Assembly (NCBI GenBank): GCA_016758965.1
Contig: JAEPRB010000016.1
Coordinates: 124,001 to 188,000 of the forward strand
Origin: Circinella minor
Taxonomy: Eukaryota; Mucoromycota; Mucoromycetes; Mucorales; Lichtheimiaceae
DNA: 64,000 nucleotides
Direction of reading: 5' to 3'
Positions 9,908-21,383 of this stretch are shown here, one piece after another (positions within the stretch are counted from its first letter, which is position 1; the number at the start of each line of letters is the position of its first letter). A program made the translations under genes and the position numbers. The notes under the pieces are model-generated. The model did not search any database. It was not told the DNA's origin and worked only from the letters and a program-made list of their open reading frames with translations.

Positions 9908-10714
9908 ATGTTGAACATTATCAAGATTACTGCTATCCTTGCTTTCGCTGGCGTTAGCTTGGCTGCTCCTACTAGTTCCTCATCCGACTCTTCTGCTTCG
10001 CCTTCATCTTCCGTGGCAAGCGGTGGTTCTTCTACTTCATCCTCTTCAAGTCCATCTGCATCTTCTTCATCAGGTGGTGGTAATTCTACTTCATCCGGTG
10101 ATGGTGGTGGTGGCGGTGGTGGTGACGTTAAAGTTACTGTCAAAAATAGTTGTAGCAATAATCTTAAAATTTACAAGTTAACCAATGGTGGTGGTGATCA
10201 AGAAGATCAAGATGTTTCTGCTGGTTCATCACATGATTTCCAAGTCAGCTCCGACTGGTCTGGTCGATTCTGGGGCTGTAAAGAAGGTGGTGATTGTGGT
10301 TCATATGGTTCTGCCGTTTCACTTGCCGAATTCTTATTCAAGGGTTATGAAGGAAGTGACTTCTATGATATTTCGTTTGTCGATGGTTTCAACTTACCCA
10401 TGAGTATCGAGCCTGAAGGTCAATCTGGTGGTGGTGACGGTTATAACTGTGGTTCACCTACATGTTCAAGCTTGCCATCATGTCCTGATGAATTAAAGGG
10501 CGATGATGGTGCATGTAAAAGTGCTTGTGCTGCCTTTGGTACTGAAGAATATTGTTGTACTGGTGAATATAACTCTCCTGACAAGTGTAAGGCTAGCGAA
10601 TATGCTGATCAATTCAAGTCTGGCTGTTCCGATGCTTATAGTTATGCTTATGATGATGCCAAGAGTACCTTTGGATGTAAAGCTAACAAGTACACTGTCA
10701 CTTTCTGCCCCTAA
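9908..10714 (+). CDS. Secreted thaumatin-like protein with Ser/Gly-rich linker
   Basis: Single exon, 268 residues from the ATG at 9908. The protein begins with a signal peptide (MLNIIKITAILAFAGVSLA, cleavage expected before AAP or AP). A low-complexity Ser/Gly stretch of about 50 residues follows, then a thaumatin-fold domain starting VKVTVKNSC. Family hallmarks are SDWSGRFWGC, GGDCG, the AEFLF strand, DFYDISFVDGFNLPM, and a Cys-rich second half with CC. I count 14 Cys in the mature part, fewer than the 16 of large plant members. The acidic cleft residues (E of AEF, D of FYD and VDG) are present. Fungal members are usually extracellular or cell-wall proteins, some binding or cutting beta-glucan; no activity can be assigned here. 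The start was chosen because the upstream extension overlaps a TATA box and would bury the signal peptide. Confidence 0.88.
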   Translation: MLNIIKITAILAFAGVSLAAPTSSSSDSSASPSSSVASGGSSTSSSSSPSASSSSGGGNSTSSGDGGGGGGGDVKVTVKNSCSNNLKIYKLTNGGGDQEDQDVSAGSSHDFQVSSDWSGRFWGCKEGGDCGSYGSAVSLAEFLFKGYEGSDFYDISFVDGFNLPMSIEPEGQSGGGDGYNCGSPTCSSLPSCPDELKGDDGACKSACAAFGTEEYCCTGEYNSPDKCKASEYADQFKSGCSDAYSYAYDDAKSTFGCKANKYTVTFCP

Positions 10715-11270
10715 AAAATATCAAACATTTTTCTTTATATACCATCCATTTCCCTCTTTTCTTTCGTAAAAAAAAACTTTGCATTAATAAAAATAAACAG
10801 CTGGACTGTTGTAACTTTTTTAAAATATAAACAAAATTTTGAAATACTTTCGGGAACAATATTTTATACATGTGATATTTTTAAACATGCTCTATTTTAT
10901 AATAGCTATAGTACACTATTACTTGAAACTATTAAAGACAAGGATAATGTTATTGATCATATAATGCATTGCACTGCTGTCTGTCTAATAAATTTCGCTG
11001 TAATACATGAGTGCATAAGAAGATATAATGTGAACGAATATTTACCAGTTTTTGTTTTCTAAATATAAGCACCATTTTAAGTTGCTTCAGTAATTTTTTT
11101 TCTTCAACTTGTTAAAAAATACCATGCTACGCATAAAAAACAAACAAATATAAAATTGTTTGTCTTACCACAACAACAACATTTAATATAAATTACCCCA
11201 ACTACGTATCTACTCATACGCTGGAGATAGTGTTGTGATATATAAAAAAAAATACATTTCTTTATTACAA
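10715..11270. other. Convergent intergenic spacer
   Basis: Lies between the 3' ends of the plus-strand thaumatin-like gene and the minus-strand APC2 gene. AT-rich, with no coding signal seen. Confidence 0.6.
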
Positions 11271-14200
11271 TCATTCTTCAACAAGTTGATATTTAGAATC
11301 ATTTGATAAAATCAAAATGCCTTCCTTTTCCCAATATTCTAAACTATCCATTACTTTGTTTAAACTAATATGAATCTTGCTTGCTATCTCTTCATCTGTA
11401 TATCTTTGACCTATCGAATTATAGATATAATTAGAAATTTATCATCATTAAATTATATTGTATCTATTTCATACGTAGGGCCTATAATGCTTTTTTTTTT
11501 ATAAATTACTTGCCTTTGCCTTGAAATACAGAAATGACTTGTGCTGAAACTGGATCTGTTGTCATTTTTACTGTTCTTGATTTGAATTCCAATTCGATAG
11601 ATACTGAACCGTGTGCCGGAGTCCACTGTAATTTTCGATTGGCTTTATAATGTTTAAACTTTTCTTGATAGGCGTTTAATGTTTGATCCATATTCTCTAA
11701 TATATTTATTGATGATTTGTGTTGTTCCTGTTCTTGTAAATTATAATCATCATCATCATCATCATCTGAATTTTCTTCAGGCCAATAATGTCTTGATAAT
11801 ATCATCGCATGAAAATTTGATTGAACTTCTTGAGCATCTTCATGAATCTGTCGATCCAATCTTCTACTTTCTGCCATATCTTTAACCATGATGTCACAAC
11901 TTGTCATTGTATTTTCTGGGAATCGACGTTTCAACATTTCTAACTTAATCATCTAATTTATTATAGAAAAAAAAAAGTTATATTTTCATGGAAATAATGT
12001 ATCAACTCTTCCCGCTCAGATTATACACATATAAATATATACCTCTTCATCTGTATCATAATTATTGGATAGCATTAATGCTTTGCTCAATTTTTCTTGA
12101 TATTGTTCCACAAATGCTGTAGTAGAGCCACAGATACTAATTAACATAGCAACAGGATCTAATGACATCTGTTGTAATCGTAAGAGTTTTTCTAATTAGA
12201 AAATAGAAATAAAAGTCAGCTTAAAGCTAAAGACAAAAAAAGTATTCATAGTAATATATAGTGGAATCGAGAAAATTCACAAAATATATTTGTCTACCTC
12301 GTTCATCTTTACTATCATCTTGTCTTTCAAGTTCACCATCCCCGAATACATAAATATTTTCATCGTCTAATCCATATTCTTCACCTTCTCGAATCATTTC
12401 TACAACAGCTGGTACAATATCTTTTCGTTTTGAACTAAATAAAACGAACCATTAATATTTATCCAATCCATTTGCTAATCAGTTTTTTTATATATCATAT
12501 ATATCTTTCACTTATGCTTCTATATATTAAATTTACCTCCAATAATCTTGCATCACTTCAATAATTGGAATAAGAATTGAACAAGTTGGATCAATCACTT
12601 TAAGACATTGGATACATAAAATATATTGTTGAAGAATATCGGCTGCCCAAGTACCATTTCGTAATAACCGAGTTCGAAATCTTTAAAAGAAACATAGATT
12701 TTAGTTACACATTATCGCATAATTTTTTTTGGTACATATTTTATAGACACATAATGATTGTCAATATTAACGTACTCTTTTAAAACAGCATCTTTGATAC
12801 GATTGGGTATACTTGACCATCGTGTCAAATTTTCAGATGAACTTTTATCTGCAATAAACTGTTATCCCCCCCCCACAATAAAAAAAGAAGAAGATAGATT
12901 AGTTATCAATACATTTTCAAGTATGCTTTTTTTTTAATACCTTGAGATCTTCCACGACAGGTTTTGATGTAGGATATTCAGTAATAATATCAAAAATTCT
13001 TTCCACACTAATATTGTAGTAGTAGTGTTAGTAGATGATTTAAAACAAATGTCAACTTATTTTTCCATCTCTGTTCAAAAATGAGTAAAAAAAAAAAACA
13101 GAATAACAAATTACCGAGAATCATAAAATGCCTTATAAAAAGTATGTTCTAATACAATCTTGTTCCTTAAAAACTCATACCAATCTTCCTTATTTGCCTT
13201 TCGTACTTGTTGCTGTGATATATCTTCCACATTATCCATTTCTTGTAAACTATACGAATACCATGGTAACACCACTAATCGCATCCATTGTAATTGTTGT
13301 TGTAATACATGTTCTGTGATCACTTGATCCCAACTATCATCTTCTGGTAGTTGAAACCTTTTACTTGCCATATCATAAACAAATTCATTTAATTCTGGAT
13401 TTAATCCAAGCGTATTGGCTTGGATACAAATTCGAGTGAATTCGCCAATAGCCATCTCTGCTTTCTCTAATGGTACCTCTTCTTCTTCTTGGGAAATATC
13501 GACAATCCAGTCCAAAGAATGAGGTGGATCTTCCACGACAAGATGATCAATTTGTTTTTGTAATAGATCATCAGACATTTGTGCAGCATCCACAAGAGGA
13601 GGTAAATTTTGATCCAAAGTTGAACATAACAGTATTGTATCAAAAGATTCATAAGCGGGAGCAATGAGCATAGAATGATTATACGCATAGATAATTTCAA
13701 AATATCGACAAGCATCAATATAAAATTTACGCCTTGTTTGAATCATTTTCGGCATAGATTTAAGTAGTTCTGATAAGTATTTGCTACATGCATGACGAAG
13801 GCGTTTTTTAAGCTCTGGTGACCAAAGTGGACTATCCCTATTTTGTTGTTGTTTTGTGATATGTATCTGTTACTTTTGGTTTTTTTTTCATATAGTTTAT
13901 ACTCTTTATATAAACACATTTAATAGATAAGTTATAAACTTACACTAATAAAGTCATATCCAGTGGTTTACTAATAGTGTCATATAGTCCATAGACTAGC
14001 TCAACAAGTTGAACCCATTCGTCCTTTTTTTATTTATTTTTATCCAATGTTAGTACTTCTCTTTTATATATATACTTCAAAATCAAAGAAATATAATTTG
14101 TGTGGAGACATACATCATTACTATTCAAAGAACCGAGTTTTTCTTTAAGATAAGCAACAGCAACAGCTAATATAAAATAATATGGATACAAGGGTTAATA

Positions 14201-14779
14201 AAGCATTTTTAATTCCTTTGTGGGAATAACATCATTCGTATATATATTGCTGATAACATACCAACATAATAATCTTGTGCTAATGCTTTTGGAAGTTGAG
14301 TATCCAATAATGATTTTACTGGTGAATCACGTACTAGATTATTTTGAAAGTTTTCAGGAACGAAAAATAACGCGGGTTAAAAGATTAAATATCAAAAAGA
14401 GCATAATTTTTATTTAAACTTACGCGTAAATAATCTTGGTGGTCCTTCACAAGCTTGTAATATATCATCCATCGTTGGAGGCTTTATAACACATATACAT
14501 TACACAGTTGAGTCAATTGAAGAATCCATACATAATAATAATAATATTACTATTATCATTATATTATCAAATAAAGATCTCTATTAGTTTAATGTACCTG
14601 CTAATTCAATAAAAAAATATGATCAGCCATAAAAAAATACACAAAACCTATATTGAAGATAAAAAAAAAAAAGAGAGGGAGAAGGAGAGACTTACGGTTT
14701 CTCGTCCATAATTTTTACGATGATGACTTGTGAATACATTGATGGCATTTTGGTGTATAAAATCTTGAGTAGGCAACAT
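11271..14779 (-). CDS. APC2: Anaphase-promoting complex subunit 2 (cullin-like)
   Basis: Thirteen exons on the minus strand close exactly to 741 residues: 14696-14779, 14424-14481, 14262-14333, 14114-14166, 13944-14023, 13115-13837, 12941-13007, 12776-12858, 12537-12680, 12298-12434, 12043-12191, 11510-11952 and 11271-11403. APC2 is the cullin scaffold of the APC/C ubiquitin ligase, pairing with the RING subunit APC11 in cell-cycle control. The cullin-homology block is clear: LEMLKRRFPE, CDIMVKDMAESRRLD, ILSRHYWPEE, then LQWTPAHGSVSIELEF and VSAQVISVFQ. The preceding exon carries SICGS, as in the APC2 linker. The last exon (TDEEIASKIHISLNKV, EYWEKEGIL) matches the C-terminal winged helix. An acidic Asp run lies in the twelfth exon. 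The acceptor of the last exon was chosen over one 7 nt upstream because only it keeps the frame. Confidence 0.9.
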
Positions 14780-15788
14780 TGTTTTTTCCAAGATCTATCG
14801 AATAAAAATAGTGTGAAGAGTATAAGTGATAGTCGGGCGTTGTATTTTTCATTTTTCCAAGTTATTTCTTTTGCTCAAAAGACAGCTTTTGACTAAATTC
14901 AATTTGTTCTGTTATTGCATAAAAGCTACTATATTTTTCAAATATAATGTTATCAAATCTGTTAATGTTGTCCTAAGTTGGAAGGGGGTTCGCGATACAA
15001 CATGATAACGTGTAAGTCACTCAAGGTTGTAACTTTATTACAGCCCAAATTTTACCATGGTAGCGGTAGTTGTAGCTTGAGCTGTAAAGTTTAAGTCTTG
15101 AGCTTCATGCCGAAAGGTTATCTTTTAAAGAATCAAAAAGTAATCATAGAGTCGTAAACAACATTTTATACACATCAAATAACTATTATACAACTCTCTT
15201 TTTTTATTGTTATTATAGCCTACTCAGGTAGCTTCCTAAAAAGGAACGATATATAATTACTTATTCATTCTGCTAATTATTTTACAAGTACTGTACAAAA
15301 AGAAGTAGAAGTAATACAGGCGAGATAAATGGCTTTCTATAAACATAATGGATATCACATGTAGATCAAAATATTCTGCAACATCACTTCTATATATGTA
15401 TACATGTCTTCTGAAAGTCTACTACTATTTATTATGACGCATAATCAGTGACACATTATATCCCATATTTGTAAAAACAAATCTAGAGTGATGTAAAATA
15501 TAGACATCAAAACGGTATAATAATAATTATATATTATTATAAAAAAATTTCACACATTTGACAGACTGTAATAGTAGTAAAGAAAAAAAAAAGAATGTTT
15601 ATACGAGAGAATGAAATTTTATCTCATATAACAAAAATGGCGACCTTGCTAAACAATAATGACATACACTTAATGCAATTATATTTTTCATAATCAAATA
15701 ATAATTCTTTCTAATCGATTTACTTTTGTTTCGTCAAATTTTTTCGTGTTCTTCGAATTTTTATTATTATAGTTGACAATTAAACGAT
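14780..15788. other. Spacer between ferritin and APC2
   Basis: About 1 kb holding the APC2 promoter side and the ferritin 3' flank. No further gene or structured RNA seen. Confidence 0.6.
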
Positions 15789-16298
15789 TTAAACTGTGAA
15801 TTCACCATCATTGTTCAAGATTGCTTGATCATACAAGTAAAGACCCAATCCTTCACCATGAGTACGTTCCAATTGAGTGATACCCTTGGCAACCTTTTCA
15901 ATATTTTCAACAAGATGAGTAAGAGGTTGACTCCTATATATATATATAGACGAAAATTGATTATTTGGTGAGATGTAGATATAAATATTTGTTCAAAAAA
16001 GAAAAGAAAGAGGATGTTACTGCACATCTTATCATTCTCGCTCTCTCTTACTTTAGCCAATGTTTCATTTGAGCATCACTAGCATTGAGCGCAATGGATG
16101 TAAGGTTCAAAAGGGATTTGTTAACATCTTTTTCCAAAGCAAGACTCGCCTCTATTTTTTAAAAAAAGATTTATTATCAATGTTTCTCCGCTGATGTTTG
16201 GAGAAGATATGAAAGAAAAAGAAACATGACGTACCCACCGCCATACGTGCAGATGCATATTCGGACTATTCTCCCCGCCATCCATTCAGTACACATAA

Positions 16299-16334
<36 letters not shown>

Positions 16335-16839
16335 CCAACTTGTTAATATCATCTCTATTTAATGGTAAAATATGAAAATTCATGAAACTGAATTAAATAG
16401 AAAAATAAAAAGAAAATTAATTTCATTCTTACGCTGGGTTGTGGTACCTCCTTGACAATAGCAACACCACCGCGCATCTGTTGATAATCAATAAATGTTT
16501 GAACGCGTTCACCTTCGTGTTCAGCTTCTTCCAAAAAATGTTTTACGAGACCCTAATAACAAAATAATAATTCATTTCAGCCCCCTTCTTTTCTTTCCTG
16601 TGTTTTGTTGTCAATATGAAATCAATAGTTCAAGTAATATACTACTTCTACCACTATTTTCAATGAATATATATATATATATATATTTATATATTTACAG
16701 GTAAAGCAACATCATCACGATCAAAATACGCGGCAGTTGAAAGATACTGTTGTTGAGCAATTTGATCGATTTGGATTTGTTGGTTAAGACCATTTTCCGA
16801 TTCTATTGAAAAGTTTTGCTTAGCAATTGAAGTTTCCAT
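15789..16839 (-). CDS. Ferritin-like iron-storage protein, ferroxidase site apparently degenerate
   Basis: Five exons close to 178 residues: 16699-16839, 16433-16552, 16235-16265 (31 nt), 16052-16151 and 15789-15933. The four-helix ferritin signature is strong: YLSTAAYFDRDDVALPGLV, FLEEAEHEGERVQTFIDYQQ, MRGGVAIV, then LALEKDVNKSLLNL. Ferritins oxidise and store iron in a 24-mer shell. Aligned by eye to the vertebrate H chain, the ferroxidase ligands E27, Y34, E61, E62, H65, E107 and Q141 become D, Y, H, E, R, N and L. Most catalytic ligands are therefore replaced, while an acidic cluster that could nucleate mineral (EEAEHEGE) remains, as in animal L chains. The 31-nt exon supplies SEYASARMAV in the loop before helix C; without it the domain is short. 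No targeting peptide is evident. Confidence 0.9.
16235..16265 (-). other. 31-nt internal exon of the ferritin gene
   Basis: Flanked by AG upstream (GAATAG) and a GTACGT donor downstream. It encodes SEYASARMAV plus one base of the following Glu codon. Including it restores the frame and the expected loop length between helices B and C. Confidence 0.8.
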
Positions 16840-17768
16840 AATGGTTTATAAAGTTATTTTTTAAGAGTGGGGGGGTTGTTTGGGAAAACAAAAGAGAAAG
16901 AGAAAGAGTTATTTTCAAATTGTTACATTGACGCACAAAAAAGTCTTTTAAACGAGAACAAGAAAAAAAAAACATGAAGTTTATTGTTTTTGTTTTTTGT
17001 TATGATCACGAATTATCGATTACTCTCTACAGTGAAACTGTTTCCGATAATATTAGACAGTCGTGCAACCAAAACAAAGATGTATGTGTGTGTGCTCTTT
17101 TTAATGATGATCTTTTTCAAAATGATTTTGATGGTTGAGTATATAAATATTCTATATTTTTCATTCAATGATTCTCACGAAATACATAACTGCTCCTTCT
17201 TTTTCTTTTTTAAACTTCTGATCTTGCTTTTAATTGTATAATGGTTTTTACACATCAAAATTCAACAGGGTGAAAACTTGTAAGAAACGCGCTTTTTTGG
17301 AAGCATTTAATCATGAGATATTTATTGCAGGATCTGTTAACATATGCTCACATGTTTAGTTATTTTCTTCTCCTTGTTATTTTTCCAATTAATCTTCAAA
17401 GATAAGAATATAAACACACACCTTAATAGATAGACAAGACAATTTTATTTTTGATAATAGAAAATCAAATATGATATGATAGATAGAATATTATAATGAT
17501 AATATATAAATTATGGAATCAAGGTTTAGTCGTTAAACCAGAAATGAGAGAGAAGGCGAGATATCACAAAAATGTTTGTTGTTTCAGCTATTTTATGTTG
17601 CTGTGTAAAAACAGTTATATGTAAAAGGAGAAATCAAATGTGTACTTATCACATTGGAGCAGCTGGTTTAAACTTTTGGGGGTTTATGTGCAAAAAAAAG
17701 GTGATCGTGAGAAATATTTTTTTTTTACTTCATTTCATGCTTAACAGATACAGTTTTCTTTTGTATAA
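16840..17768. other. Spacer upstream of ferritin
   Basis: Holds the ferritin promoter region and the 3' flank of the next minus-strand gene. No coding signal supported; no clear TATA box chosen. Confidence 0.5.
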
Positions 17769-18227
17769 TTATTTACCATTGTTATTACTTTGCGACGACT
17801 GCTGTTGGTGATTTAATGGTTTGCTATCGGTTGGAAACTGATTATGATGACTGGAACCATTACCGTCATTTGACGTCATGATAAGATGATCATAGCAACC
17901 ATTGTTGTTACGTGGATATCTGTACTGTTTCTAAACAAAAAATCAAGGTTCATATATGAGATAAGATTAGCTTTTATAAAAGGTTCAATCAAAATAATTT
18001 GAGTATTATAAAAGTAGAGATAGATCAAGAAAGAGAAGGATTGCATAAAGTATCATATACACAATATATACCATCTTGCTGATATGTCGAGAAAGTTTAT
18101 CCACGCGTTGTACATGATCATTTTTTGGTATAATATTTTGAATATATTGGGTAGAACCAAACCGTTCATCCATATTGGAATAATGAGCAAAAAGGAAAGA
18201 GTTATTATCGCAAGGTCTTAACAACAT
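17769..18227 (-). CDS. Small hypothetical protein (105 aa)
   Basis: Two exons (18072-18227 and 17769-17930) separated by a 141-nt GT-AG intron close in phase 0. The first exon reads MLLRPCDNNSFLFAHY... and contains a basic HVQRVDKLSRHISKM segment. The second is Asn/Ser/Gln/His-rich and ends in a short polar tail (HQQQSSQSNNNGK). No signal peptide, membrane helix or known domain is visible. The ordered first exon and disordered tail could suit a small adaptor, but I assign no function. Both exons have clean splice sites, which is the main support that it is real. Confidence 0.5.
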
Positions 18228-19819
18228 TTAATGGATCTGTTTTATATGTATATATATATAGCTTTTTTTCTTCTTGTGACTGTATGACGAGATACTGATG
18301 TATATACAGTTAAAATGATAATAAAAATTAAAAAGAGAAAGAAAAAAAAAGGGAGATTACTTTTGTTTCTTCATTTTTTTTTTCATTCCTGCTTTATATA
18401 TCCATTTTTTTTTTTTTCACTGACTACTAAATTTTTCACTGATTACCTTTTTTTTTTGTTTTGTTCTTTTGTAGTTTATACACTCTCGGACCCAATGCCG
18501 ATGCTTTTAGTTTTACATTGGTTCCACATTACACTATTTCTATCTTCTCCTTGTTTCTCGTGGAAATCGATCGCCAAAGATTCCCATATCCACAAGATCA
18601 CACGCCACATTGATTACTTTTTCTAGTCAAATTTGTCTTGTTTTTTTCTATACAATTGTTGTTAATCTCTTTCTCTCGTTTTTGAAACTAAACATTTTAT
18701 CTGATAATAATTTTAATGCATGTGTGCTCTTTCTCTTTCTTCTTTATTCCATCATATCTTCCTTTTTTTTTTGTGTGTGTTTTTTGAAAAAAAAAAATTT
18801 TTGCATAAATTTTTGACATGAAAGATTCTAAACACTATTCAACGCTCCCAACAACAACCACTCCCTTGGTTGGATTCTGTGTAAAAGTATTAATATTTTG
18901 AAATTTGGATCACGCCACGGGACCAGTTTTTTTTTTTTTTTTTTGGGCGTCCAAACATAAGAATTCTCAAGTGATATTTGTTTGTTATTTTTTTTTTGTA
19001 TACAACTACGTACGTTATATTATAATTAGAATAAGAAAATAAAAGGTAACCGTGCACAACATAATGCCGAAAATACATATAACGTATTTGTCAAACCAGT
19101 AAGCCGGGTCTACCTATCTCTTATCCATTGGTAGCAAATTTTTTAATGGGCCTTGTTTTTTTTCTTTCTTTTTATAAGTAGTTGCACGAATTAACAACTT
19201 ATTGGTACAGGAAGGAAGACAAAACAAATGCTTTGGGTGTTGTAAACAGCCATGATACCTAATTTTCCGAAGCCATTTGATAACCATAACAACGATGCCA
19301 TAAATAATGTATTACCAAAGGTTGGTGCAAAGTTTGTTCTACAATTAAGAAACTTCTCACGTGTCCTACATATAAAGTGAGAATAATTGATTCAATAAGG
19401 TTCGCTAACGCCTAAAGGCAGTAAAACATACCGTTATACATATGTACAACTAAATTGTTTGATCCCTTTCTTTCATAATACATCAAACACTCGGAAGCAA
19501 TGATCCGATCTTGATATTATCACAAACTACGAACAATATATATATATATATATATAACCTTATGATGACACACAGCAATAAATTACACAACATAAAATAA
19601 CAAAAAAAAAAGCATATATAAGCTATGTACAATAGACAAACAAAAAAGGTGATGGTACTGATTAAATTGATGAGAGAAGAAAAGAAAAGGAGAGAGTAAT
19701 AGAAACAAACAAAAGAGAAAGTTTTGTGTCTGTGTATGGGTTGTGTCAAAAGGTAATGAAAAAATAATTTACTGCTAATATTTATACCGAAAAAAAAAAG
19801 TTAATTCTTCTTCTTATTA
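18228..19819. other. Gene-poor 1.6-kb spacer
   Basis: Rich in poly-T and poly-A tracts and a (TA)n run near 19536-19556. The short open frames in it are low-complexity Phe/Leu or Lys products of these tracts. No gene supported. Confidence 0.6.
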
Positions 19820-21383
19820 TTATTGTTGTTGTTCTCGTTTCCATTCAACAAATTCATCCAAAAGTACTGGCCCTAAAGAAAAGAATATATAATATAAATG
19901 TTAAAGAATAATTAGCTCAGTATTACAACCAATATTTTCATTAAACTTTTCAATATGTAACTATAAATAATAATAATAATAATAAAGGAAGAGAGGACAT
20001 ACATGCGGACATTTCATCATAATCTGATAAATCATTAGATACTGTCAATACAAATTCTAAAAAGCTTTGCCATTGATCACGATTGATTACTTTTACTGGT
20101 TTCTTTTCCTGTAGGTGTAATAATAATTATAAGTTTAATCACATGATCATTATTATGTAATAATGTCGTTTTCCTATTTAAATAATAATTATTATTTTTA
20201 CCTGTAAAAATTGAATAAAAGCTTCTACTATAGGGAATTGCTGACCCATCATTATTGTCCATAATACACACGCCACCTAATAATGAATTTTTTTTTGCTA
20301 ATTAATTATATAAATCCATGATTATAATTTTTACTATATAACAATTACATCAATATCCATGCATTTTTGATCCTTATTTTTTGCGTAGCCAAAAGTGTAA
20401 CGGTACACATCTTTCATTTCATCTGAATTATGTACAACAGCTTCTAAATCATTACGTTTTTGTTTAAGTTTATCAATTGAGTCAACCCTAAATTTATTTA
20501 TATCTTTTATTATTAATAATACCATCTTCAACAGCAACAATGTATGTATATATACTACTACCATTACTATTATTAGTACTTTACCCTAATGCATTCATTC
20601 CAGTCATCCATTCATCTTTGGTAATATAACCTAATAATTATATAAATCGTACCGGTAAGTATTTGATTGTATCACATAAATTCAGAGAAAATTTACCCAT
20701 TGTTTCTGATTGCATTTTCCAAGCAATGACAATCACCAAGACCTAATAATAATAATAATAATAATAATAGAATATTAATATTAAAAATACTGATAGATTG
20801 AATACTAGTCAACATAATATATATAACTTACATCTTCTAATGATAATCCTAAATCTTCAAAAAAATTTTGTGTTCCTTCGGGTGATATCATATCGGGGGT
20901 ATCGGGGTCAGCATAACGGTTAAACAAATGTTGGCATGCTTCTTCATTGACCTTATTATTGATATATTTATAATTAATATCACCCAATTTTTGTTCTCTT
21001 TGATTATTAAATATTATTATCATTTACCTTTACTGATCTATAATAGTAATAATAATTACAAGTTATTATTTTTGTATATGATATAAACTAAACTCGTAGA
21101 AAATATGTAAAAAAAAAAAAAAAAGAAAGATATATATATATAACTCCATTCTCTTATTAAGTCCTTACTCTGGTGGAGAAATGGAGTACGTTGTATCATT
21201 AATAGTATCTTTGTTATGTGTAGAAATCGTATTTTGTAATGGTGCTTTTAGTGATTGTTGGTGTGATTGATGTTGATAACCATTATATGTTGCTGTTGTC
21301 CGGGATTGATTTAATTTGACATTACTATTAGATCGTTTCGTTTTTTTTGACGAATGCGTCATACTACTGTGTTTTGCGCCCAT
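19820..21383 (-). CDS. DCN1: DCN1-like cullin neddylation co-E3
   Basis: Nine exons close to 269 residues: 21169-21383, 21028-21037 (10 nt), 20832-20951, 20697-20742, 20585-20630, 20349-20487, 20202-20276, 20003-20108 and 19820-19872. DCN1 promotes NEDD8 transfer to cullins. The PONY domain is clear: LFNRYADPDTPDMISPEG, FFEDLGLSLED, VLVIVIAWKMQ, YITKDEWMTGM, then VLWTIMM and the C-terminal AWPVLLDEFVEW that lines the pocket for acetylated E2. The N-terminus MGAKHSS fits the N-myristoylation consensus (Gly2, Ser6), as in animal DCNL3, so I prefer this ATG over an in-frame one 84 nt upstream. About 65 disordered Ser/Gln/His-rich residues follow. No UBA domain is evident, unlike yeast Dcn1. Confidence 0.9.
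21028..21037 (-). other. 10-nt micro-exon of DCN1
   Basis: The sequence ATCAGTAAAG sits between TATTATAG and GTAAAT. Joining flanking exons through it gives PPESVKVNEEACQ in frame; skipping it shifts the frame. Confidence 0.75.

Noticed and set aside
9892..10158. Pro/Glu-rich minus-strand frame
   Set aside because: Mirror of the Ser/Gly-rich linker of the thaumatin-like gene.
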